A stretch of 64,000 bases of DNA from Didymella arachidicola. Taxonomy: Eukaryota; Ascomycota; Dothideomycetes; Pleosporales; Didymellaceae. The translations under genes were made by a program, and so were the position numbers. The DNA lies in the NCBI GenBank assembly GCA_016630955.3, contig CM049996.1:1426001-1490000 (forward strand), in the 5' to 3' direction. The notes beneath the pieces are model-generated. The model worked only from the letters and a program-made list of their open reading frames with translations. It was not told where the DNA came from and ran no database searches. The first letter of the stretch is position 1, and each line of letters opens with the position of its first letter. This document shows positions 57,306 through 64,000 of the stretch, piece after piece.

Positions 57306-57349
57306 AGCGGGGCGTTACGCGATGGTGGGCGTCACGCGCACGGACTCGG
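57306..57349 (-). repeat. Right 44-bp terminal inverted repeat, copy 2
   Basis: It is identical to 29444-29487 and is followed by the TA duplicate. Confidence 0.93.
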
Positions 57350-57479
57350 TACTTGTTGCCCCGGTTTTGTTTTGCCAAAGAAGGTCATTCATGAGTGTGC
57401 AGGCACGAGCACGCTGAGCAGGAGGGGGTCCCAAATTATTCGCCATGCGCATTATGTAGTGCGTACAGAGCATCTAAAT

Positions 57480-59546
57480 TTACAATCGCCCTCGGTCTAA
57501 TCCCACTACTCTGCCGTCATTTGCGGCCAATGCTATCGAACCCACTGGCTGGTTTGGACAAACATCTCCAAGCCGCACTGGCAAGTCGTGCAGCAGCGCT
57601 GTCCTCTCAAGACCATGGAGAGTTGTGCCTCCTGTAGGTGTTGGTACGTAGGGGCTCAGCATAGTCAAGCTGCTTGCATAGCCAACGATGTCTGGAGCGA
57701 TTGAGAGGTATTTGAGCACTAGCCCCGCGTACGCAGCCGCTAACAAGACCAGCGAGCAGCTCAGGAGGATGCCAAACCATGTCCAACTGATGCAATATAC
57801 ATCGTAGCGCTGGCTGACAAGGGCCTCGGTGGCGTTGAACGATATCGAGGTGCTACCAGTACTGCCAGAACCAAGGGTGTGGTTGTCGGATTTAGTCTTG
57901 TCCAAGTTTCCGGCGAGCGCTCGAGCGGCGTATGTGGATTGGAAGAATGAGTTCCAGAGAATCGTCAGCCTTTCCGCGAAGACGTCCACGGGCACCTCAT
58001 ACAGATTGACGTTTTGGTACATGTTTCGGCCGATGAAATCTGTGGGATCATACATCCATTTCTCCATAACAGTCGCACCACGCGCTATGGCATTTGAGAC
58101 ACCTATAGTATCCACGCTTGTTATAGTGTTCATGAGGTTCTTCGCAATGACTCCTAGCAAGGAAGGCTCCCAATCCTCTGTGTAACCATCGGAATAGAGA
58201 TCGAGCTTTCGCAAAGCCGTAGCTCGGCATGCAAACGTGATGCACTCTATGCTCGCTTCCACATAATCGTTGGAGAACTCGCAGTACGCTACTGATGATG
58301 AGCTCTCCACGGAAAGGGCTGAAGATCGACTGATAAACGGACACGGATATGACGGACACGGATATGAAGAACATGGTGTCGTGTAACACGGGGTCTCGTT
58401 GCTCGAGCAGTCCAGCTGCTGGGTCAAGGCCTCCATCATCCATGTACCCCTGGCAGTATAGTTCGCTGCATCGCCCCAACCACCGGACACAAGGCTATTG
58501 TTGGAGCAGTTGATGTCGAATTGCCTCGTGCGTATTCTGAAATGATTCATGGAAGCGTTTGTGTACGCCTCGCCGTCGAAAGCAGTGACCGGGATTCCAA
58601 TGAGGGAACTCCAGCGAACATAAGTCTGGTTTGAATCTAGAATCGCCTTCCAGTCATCCAATGTGCTGTTCTCAATCGATCGATAGAGTGGTATCTTAAC
58701 ATTGCCCCAAAGACCTTGCTTGCTGGTCTAGAAATCACCACTGCTAAGTAACGCAGCGAGAAATAGTGGCGTGAAAGTGCTACGTCCGGTGTTGACCATG
58801 CTGGCACCTCCCATGGTGGTATTTTCGAGGTTCATAGGGTCGAGGTAGTATAGTGGTCGAGTGGCGTTCAGATAGCGCTGCTCTTGTCGAAGCACACGGA
58901 GTGCTGATTGTCCACCAAACGGAGAAAGGAGCCAAATCAGGACTGAGCAGATGCCTATAATGCTGAAGTTACGTAGGTATATCTGATGCTCGATGGCCAA
59001 AAACACGGACTGGCAGCCTAACAGCTGTTCGAGGCGCCCAAGTGTCGTTCCGCGTTCCGCAAGCCCAAGTCCGAGATGGCGAAAGAAGCGGCCCATCAGA
59101 GCTGCGAAGAGTAATGGGAAAATTGTGGTTGTAAAGAGCAACATTTCTTAAAGCCTATCGTTATTTGCATCTGGAGTCTTCCCATCCAATCGAGCGACCT
59201 TGAGAGCAAGCACTGTCTGCCTCAGCGTGAAGTTGATGATCACATAGAGAGACTTACCTATAAACAATAACGGTGCCGATGCAAGCACAATGTCAAACGC
59301 AAATATAGTCCCCCTCAGCGGCGTCAGCGCTGCAACCTATTGGGACTCGACTGGCCAGTTGCCAATAGGGGCCCTACCAGGAGGGAGAAGCGCTTTCGAG
59401 TCGCTGTATTGAGCATCTCTGTCAATTGGTAGATTTGGAGCTGGTGCGTGTTCGTAGCCTGCCTGGCTGCTATGCTTCGTAGTTAATTCAATGGTCTGGA
59501 CGTCGTAAGGGCTCGCTTTATCGTCCCCAAATGGAGCGTACGACAT
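57480..59546 (-). pseudogene. Multipass membrane protein of unknown function, broken by three in-frame stops
   Basis: From an ATG at 59546 (MSYAPFGDDKASPYD) one continuous frame runs to a TAA at 57480-57482, apart from a 45-nt intron at about 59216-59260 (GTAAGT...ACAG) and three stops: TAG at 59337-59339, TAA at 59148-59150 and TAG at 58728-58730. The surrounding words stay aligned: ALTPLRGTIFAFDIVLAS, LDGKTPDANN, TTTIFPLLFAALMGRFF, GLAERGTTLGRLEQLLGCQSVF (first half shown as ERGTTLGRLEQLL), LWGNVKIP and LRTRQFDINCSNN-like extracellular sequence with many Asn-X-Ser/Thr sites. The order is cytoplasmic N-tail, several membrane helices, a large glycosylated loop, one helix (about 57700-57770) and a C-tail. 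Large fungal proteins of this kind have no known function. Each stop is one C-to-T change from CAA/CAG, the RIP signature, and no frameshift is present, so inactivation looks recent. Confidence 0.78.
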
Positions 59547-60520
59547 CGCGACACAAACTGAACGGGAGCGACGCAATGTCAGTGGAGTCACAAACGGGGC
59601 TAGAGTTTGAGAAATTTGAGGAAAGAGACTTTTATATGCAGCCGGAAACCCGGAGTCCCAAGTCCCAAGTCCCAATACCCATTGTCGGCTCAAAAGCCAC
59701 ATTGCTGCTAGTCTGCGCACAGGCAGTCCAGAGTCCAGACCCCCTTGATCATGACCGCGTACTGGAGGCACCGCGCAGCGGATGTCAGACGGGCCGCCAG
59801 AAGGTAATGAGATCGCTTTTTAGACTCTCAGCGTACGATCCGGGTAGGTGTCGCAATTCGCTCGTCGAATCCTTTGTGTACCACCGCTCTTGTTCGATTG
59901 CATCCCTGCTAGATGTGTTCGTGATTGCAGATGGCTACCGATATTAGAAGGCCGGTGCGTGTATGAAAAGGCCGGTGCGCGCAAAAGCGGGCTTGGGCGG
60001 TGCTGGAACCTATAAAGCCACCGAGACCTGGATGGGTTGTTTTTGAAACGATTAATGCTCCCTAATATATACCCCCCCGTCACAGAGCAACATAGACTTA
60101 TAGAATCTATACTAGTAAGGTTTATAAAGTATATTATCCCCTTCTTGCATCTTTAACTATATCTTAATGTCTCTATATTGTTTGTGAGCATGCATAGGTA
60201 CAATGTCATTTTCTGCTATACTACCTGACCAAGTCGACATTTCGAAAAAAAAAAAAAAAAACCATACGTTGGATCGTCGGGTCCACAACTTCAAAACACC
60301 CGCACGACCATGCATTCTGACGCAGTACTGACATGATTGTTGTCTGTCTGGAAGGCGATGGCGTTGTTATGAACAGGAACTGGCGGAGTCACGTTCCTCT
60401 TACACTGCGTTTTCGATGAATTCCCTCGTGCGCACAATGTAAGGTCGATAGCTGCGCATTCACCGGACTGTTCGACAATCTTGCAACTTGCTGATCGTAT
60501 GGTCATAATTCGAACCCCCC
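59547..60520. other. Intergenic region with an AT-rich segment
   Basis: No gene is convincing. Two copies of AAGGCCGGTGCG lie at about 59947 and 59968. The segment from about 60050 to 60240 is distinctly AT-richer than its neighbours (ACTAGTAAGGTTTATAAAG, CTTTAACTATATCTTAATG), as in a RIP-affected remnant, and is followed by a poly-A run. Confidence 0.5.
60245..60261 (+). repeat. Poly-A run (17 A)
   Basis: An uninterrupted run of 17 adenines follows an AT-rich segment. It could be a retroposition scar or a simple homopolymer; no retroelement frame lies next to it. Confidence 0.85.
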
Positions 60521-61339
60521 TCACCAATACTTGTCTGTTACGAGTCTAACATTTTCTGCCGTATAACTTCTCACCCCTCTGTCTTCCACCCGAGTCCTTG
60601 TTCGCACCGTCTTTTCGACTTGACCGGTCTTCTGATTCACGCCTTCATGTTCAACCTGTTCGCGCTTGAGCAAACTGCCTTCGATGGCCCACTTGGGTAC
60701 TGCATCTTCGAACACAACTCCCTTTTCGGTTTTCATCATGTCCTTCAGCTCATTGGCGGTCTTCCTATGCATCTGGTTTGACGAATACAACGTTCGTGCG
60801 AATGCGTTGATAGAGTTGCGCACGGCATCATTGCGGCATCGCCATAGTATGCAGTTAAATGCTTCCTGAACAGTGGGAACGGCGAAGAAGCGTGCGTCGA
60901 AGTGCGCATGTCCCAGCTTGTCGAACGCCGAGTCTTTGACTTTGGGCTCAGGGTTTTCAATCAAGAAGGCGGCAAGATGTGCATTGAATCGCACAGAGCA
61001 ATAGCTGGCAGCCAAGCTCGAAAGCTTTTGCACTCGGTCATTGAAGCTCTGCACCCCATTTGGGAAAACTAGAGTCACTTCGTCGGACTGCGTATATGCG
61101 ACAGTCGCCGCTGGGAAGAATTCAAGTAGGTCGGTGGATGTTGCTATCATGGCATCATGAATACGCTGATCGAACGGCCGGCAGAAGTGACCTGTGAGTT
61201 TTGAGAAGGTATGTCCATCGAGACGCAGGACAATGGGCGAACTCGATGGTAGGTTGAAGTCAGAAGAAGCTTCGTATTGCTTCATGCGAGCTGCCAGGGG
61301 TTGTAATTCGTGAGCGGGTTGTGACGTGGATGGGTCCAT
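60521..61339 (-). CDS. Thg1-like 3'-5' nucleotidyltransferase (272 aa)
   Basis: The ATG giving MDPSTSQPAHELQ was chosen; the eight codons before it start only with TTG. The catalytic palm carries the two-metal residues in RLDGHTFSKLTGHF (Asp41) and YTQSDEVTL (Asp86, Glu87). Further family words are RPFDQRIHDAM, SVRFNAHL, HFDARFFAVP and NDAVRNSINAFAR, then a basic C-terminal third. The tRNA-His guanylyltransferase superfamily adds nucleotides to RNA 5' ends in the reverse direction. Canonical Thg1 adds G-1 to tRNA-His, while Thg1-like proteins repair truncated tRNAs. The wording here (LDGHTF, TQSDE) departs from canonical eukaryotic Thg1 and looks closer to the Thg1-like group, so the exact activity is uncertain. 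The length is normal. Confidence 0.85.
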   Translation of the reverse strand: MDPSTSQPAHELQPLAARMKQYEASSDFNLPSSSPIVLRLDGHTFSKLTGHFCRPFDQRIHDAMIATSTDLLEFFPAATVAYTQSDEVTLVFPNGVQSFNDRVQKLSSLAASYCSVRFNAHLAAFLIENPEPKVKDSAFDKLGHAHFDARFFAVPTVQEAFNCILWRCRNDAVRNSINAFARTLYSSNQMHRKTANELKDMMKTEKGVVFEDAVPKWAIEGSLLKREQVEHEGVNQKTGQVEKTVRTRTRVEDRGVRSYTAENVRLVTDKYW

Positions 61340-61776
61340 TTTGGCTGACTTATCGGTCCACAACGACCGTTTTGGAAAAAGGTGGTGCGAATGTTGTTCT
61401 TGTCAACTCAGCAATGGCGGTTTGAAGGTGACGATTGATATAGCGCGCCTGAGTCATTGATCAGTCGCGGGCATTCACTTTGGCGCAGAGGCTGTTGATT
61501 CATCCAGGGCCTGGCACAAGGTGCAAGTTCTGTGTGGAACACTAGTGAGTTGAGCTCGTAAGACTCACAGGGTTGCGTAAATTGACATCCACCTCTTTAC
61601 CGAGGTTCGCCCATTCAGCTAGCTTTCACAACCTGTATTGTGGGCTTCTTTGGAGAGTAGACCAACGTACATCCGATCACGATCGTATCCACTTGGGCTG
61701 TAGAAGCCGAGGTGAAATTGCTTATCATCTTCAGGAACTAAGCCTGATCACGGCTGCAATACTTTGTCGCATGCGA
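61340..61776. other. Intergenic region
   Basis: This 0.4 kb spans the 5' flank of the Thg1-like gene and the 3' flank of the transporter. No further gene is seen. Confidence 0.5.
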
Positions 61777-63168
61777 CTACTGCTGCGATTTCTTCCCTTT
61801 CTCAGCACCATCCTGGGAGACATCGTCGTCCCTTTTTGGGAGGTTCTTCAAGCAAGGTGCGTTAAACAGTCGTCCATTCCATGCGCCTTTGGCAGTGCCA
61901 ACGGCCACCACACACCAAAGAATGATGACAGCGACAGCGAAGATCGTACCAAGGACTTTGAAAAACATACTAGGGAAGATACGTCCGAATTCAATAGTAC
62001 TTAAGGCCATGGACCCCAAAGGGAAAGTGAACCCCCACCAGCCCATATTGAAAGGGAAAGGACGTGATTTGTAGATCGAAGCAAGAGCAAAGCAAAGCCA
62101 AGTCAGACCGAACGCCCACATGATCAGGGCAATGAAGGCTCCAACGACGAAGAAGATATCGCCCGCCACCGGTACGTCGGAGAAGAAGCCAGTCTCTCGA
62201 AATACTCGGCGTCCGATGCTGCCAAGGTACGTAATGGAGTAGCCACCCATCCCAAGTGGTCCCAGCGGTAGGAAGGAAGAGACTACGATCTCGCGAGGCG
62301 GTAGCTTGTGAAGAGCGAGACGAGTGTAGTACATGACTAGCACTGACATTGCCAGAGGAGTACTCAGTCCCCACATAACATAAGAGGCAATCAGTGTGCC
62401 GAGAGCTTTATTCGGATCTGTAAGGTGTTCAGCAACACGAGCGCCGGTTCCTGCTGCAACAATAGACGCGGCAATAGGCAGTAGCTGGACGGCTGTGATG
62501 CGGTCCAGATTTTGTCGATTGGTGGCTGAGATCAACAAGATTGTTAAAGAGATTGTCACAGTCACAGAAACGACCGAATCGATCATCCAGCACACCCACG
62601 CGAACGTGACGGCCCATGGACCCCAGTAAGGGATGCACAGCGTGCACCAGGCGGATATCAGGGTTGCGAAACCCATGGGTATCGTTCCGAGAAAGAGCGA
62701 GTTGGTACTGTCGGCGATCATTACGGTCCATATCTCCGGGTAGACCGTGTATCGCACGACTGAGACGAAGAAAGCGCAGATGAATAATACAGTATTGAGG
62801 CCGAGGAAGAAGACCGCGAGCCAATACAGCCAATGCGCCTTGAATGGGATTGCAGCGAACAACAGCGATACGATTCCAGTGCCCATTGTTACACTGAACC
62901 ACGAAGGAGAGAAATTCCTGACTATTCTTCGCCAGCCGACCTGCTTAGTGTTAGAAGTCATGCACAAAGCGTCGAAAGTGCAAATCCTTACGTCATACTT
63001 CGTGAGGTTTGTGTTTGTGATCGTCTTCGTCTGAGTCTCTCCTGGTTGCTTTTCAGGCGATCCAATAAGGTCTTTAAGTCCTTGATGGCCAGGTAGAACA
63101 CATTGCGCTGCTGGTACACTCTGCGCAGGGTTGTCAGACCCAATGCGCTCCAGTTCGTAGTCATCCAT
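61777..63168 (-). CDS. SSU1-type sulfite efflux pump, TDT family, two exons (446 aa)
   Basis: Exon 1 is 63168-62992 (starts MDDYELERIGSDNP) and exon 2 is 62940-61777. The 51-nt intron (GTAAGG, branch CTAAC, acceptor CAG) is a multiple of three, so the unspliced frame is also open; splicing is preferred because it gives TKYD-VGWRRIVRNFSPSWF, the normal start of the transporter domain. About ten membrane helices follow, with family words FSPSWFSVTMGTGIVS, GAFIALIMWAFGLTW and FNMGWWGFTFPLGSMAL. The protein belongs to the tellurite-resistance/dicarboxylate transporter family; SSU1-type members export sulfite across the plasma membrane, which helps fungi tolerate or use sulfite. Malate-transporter relatives are an alternative, but the SPSWF/GWWGFTFPLG wording favours SSU1. 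Confidence 0.87.
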   Translation of the reverse strand: MDDYELERIGSDNPAQSVPAAQCVLPGHQGLKDLIGSPEKQPGETQTKTITNTNLTKYDVRICTFDALCMTSNTKQVGWRRIVRNFSPSWFSVTMGTGIVSLLFAAIPFKAHWLYWLAVFFLGLNTVLFICAFFVSVVRYTVYPEIWTVMIADSTNSLFLGTIPMGFATLISAWCTLCIPYWGPWAVTFAWVCWMIDSVVSVTVTISLTILLISATNRQNLDRITAVQLLPIAASIVAAGTGARVAEHLTDPNKALGTLIASYVMWGLSTPLAMSVLVMYYTRLALHKLPPREIVVSSFLPLGPLGMGGYSITYLGSIGRRVFRETGFFSDVPVAGDIFFVVGAFIALIMWAFGLTWLCFALASIYKSRPFPFNMGWWGFTFPLGSMALSTIEFGRIFPSMFFKVLGTIFAVAVIILWCVVAVGTAKGAWNGRLFNAPCLKNLPKRDDDVSQDGAEKGKKSQQ

Positions 63169-63618
63169 GGCCGGGCTTGCAGGAACTTGTCGGTTGACGC
63201 ACGACCAGCGCAAGGATGAAGAGTGAAGTATTCATCGCAGGCTGAAAGTCTCAGGACTAAATGCCGTTGATGCATGCGGAGAAGAGCCCGTCAATTGCCG
63301 TCGCTCAGGACGAAGACCACGTGATGACTGCAGGTTTCATTGGGTGAAGTCGGCAGGCCAGCCTCACATGCCGGCCCCACTCGTCTCACACAGCTCAGCC
63401 TTCAGCCTGCTCGACAAACAAACAAACTTCACTCACCAGCAGCCCTACGTAGACTTTCCATGGACCTCTTACCACACAAGAATCTGTTGCGCAAACGTCC
63501 TACGGACCCAGGGAACAAGGACCCATATCAGCCGCCCAACTTGTACCCTGATCCCCGCACCAATTTCTTCAGACCCTGAAAAGCCCCTGGACCTGGACCT
63601 GGACTCTTATAAAACACC
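63169..63618. other. Divergent intergenic region
   Basis: This 450 bp separates the transporter and the partial F-box-like gene. It is Pro/Ser-codon-like and CA-rich, with short frames only, and probably contains both promoters. A TATAAAAC lies ten bases before the downstream ATG, too close for a normal TATA box of that start. Confidence 0.5.
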
Positions 63619-64000
63619 ATGACAGGCTTTTTGGACTTGCCTCTCGAACTCAGAAACTATGTGTACGATTTGCTTCTTCATGAGGATCTCAAGCTATCTT
63701 TTCGTGGGGTTATGGTGGTGTCAGAGGCATACGTCAAGCGCGATTTACCATTGAAGTCGTACCGTGGTTTGCTCCTTGTATGTCACCAACTGTATCAGGA
63801 ATTTAAGACGGCGGTCCAGCATTTCGCTGCTTCGAAGCTGCTCAATTATGAGCTGGACATTACGTTTTCCCATGGCCGTCCGTATTTTTCGTTGACATGG
63901 AAGCGCTTCATCGCGCTATCGCCGGTCGTCAACCACCTCCTCATCAATGTGGACTTGCGCATCCAGGAACCGTTAGCCGGTGCATCTGAGCACATGCCGA
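63619..64000 (+). CDS. F-box-like protein, 5' part (runs off the window)
   Basis: The frame from the ATG at 63619 stays open to the last base (127 codons). It begins MTGFLDLPLELRNYVYDLLL, the short F-box/2EXR-like opening common in fungal proteins, and continues LKSYRGLLLVCHQLYQEFK, the typical second helix of such proteins. The 3' end lies outside the window. Its role, as an adaptor in ubiquitin ligases or another complex, is inference from the family. Confidence 0.72.
   Translation, partial: MTGFLDLPLELRNYVYDLLLHEDLKLSFRGVMVVSEAYVKRDLPLKSYRGLLLVCHQLYQEFKTAVQHFAASKLLNYELDITFSHGRPYFSLTWKRFIALSPVVNHLLINVDLRIQEPLAGASEHMP

Larger units (their letters stand above)
55250..57349 (+). mobile_element. 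Intact Fot1/pogo-type transposon, copy 2 (2100 bp)
   Basis: It has the same length, orientation, 44-bp perfect inverted repeats and transposase as the copy at 27388-29487, with TA duplicates at 55248-55249 and 57350-57351. Flanking sequences are unrelated to those of copy 1. The insertion lies between the TOP2 promoter and the 3' end of a broken membrane-protein gene. Confidence 0.95.

Noticed and set aside
27388..57349. The two identical elements acting as ends of one large composite or cargo-carrying transposon
   Set aside because: Each copy has its own TA target duplicates and full inverted repeats, and the genes between them are ordinary host genes; two separate insertions explain the data.
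57480..59546. Programmed stop-codon readthrough instead of a pseudogene
   Set aside because: Three different stops with no shared readthrough context would be needed, and all three fit C-to-T damage of Gln codons.

Overview
The window looks like nuclear DNA of a filamentous ascomycete (Pezizomycotina; Dothideomycetes would fit, but this is inference). The reasons are: many spliced genes whose introns are mostly 45-56 nt long, with GTAAGT/GTATGT-type donors and CTRAC-like branch sites; fungal-specific families (WSC-domain wall protein, fungal-rhodopsin-domain membrane protein, homeobox/C2H2 regulator, Xbp1-type APSES factor, SSU1-type sulfite pump, hydrophobin relic); Fot1/pogo-type DNA transposons; and nonsense codons of the kind left by repeat-induced point mutation (RIP).

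Layout. 0-8 kb: the 3' part of a disordered protein, a nonsense-damaged pogo-type transposon (4301-6138) and a glycine-zipper protein. 8-11.4 kb: a relic zone with a decayed Baeyer-Villiger monooxygenase. 11.4-26.2 kb: a repeat-rich WSC wall protein, an F-box-like gene, an unknown gene, a probable Sds3-like subunit of the Rpd3/Sin3 deacetylase complex, a hydrophobin relic, a small Cys-rich surface protein and an eight-exon rhodopsin-domain protein. 27.4-29.5 kb: intact Fot1-type element, copy 1. 30-43.8 kb: an UPF1/MOV10-type helicase, tRNA-Ser(UGA), a three-exon transcription factor carrying a Zn2Cys6-like cluster, a TALE homeodomain and C2H2 fingers, a conserved unknown, SNU23, an omega-like GST and an APSES factor. 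43.8-49.3 kb: a 5.5 kb stretch without convincing genes. 49.3-54.6 kb: DNA topoisomerase II (four exons). 55.2-57.3 kb: element copy 2, identical to copy 1. 57.5-64 kb: a membrane-protein gene broken by three in-frame stops, a Thg1-like 3'-5' nucleotidyltransferase, an SSU1-type transporter and the start of an F-box-like gene.

Most genes are independent housekeeping, regulatory or surface genes. I see no biosynthetic or defence cluster. The main stories are mobile-element activity (one old damaged element and two identical young ones), RIP-like nonsense mutations, and genes caught at several stages of decay. Exon structures were derived by eye from reading frames, GT/AG sites and conserved protein blocks; none is confirmed by transcript data.
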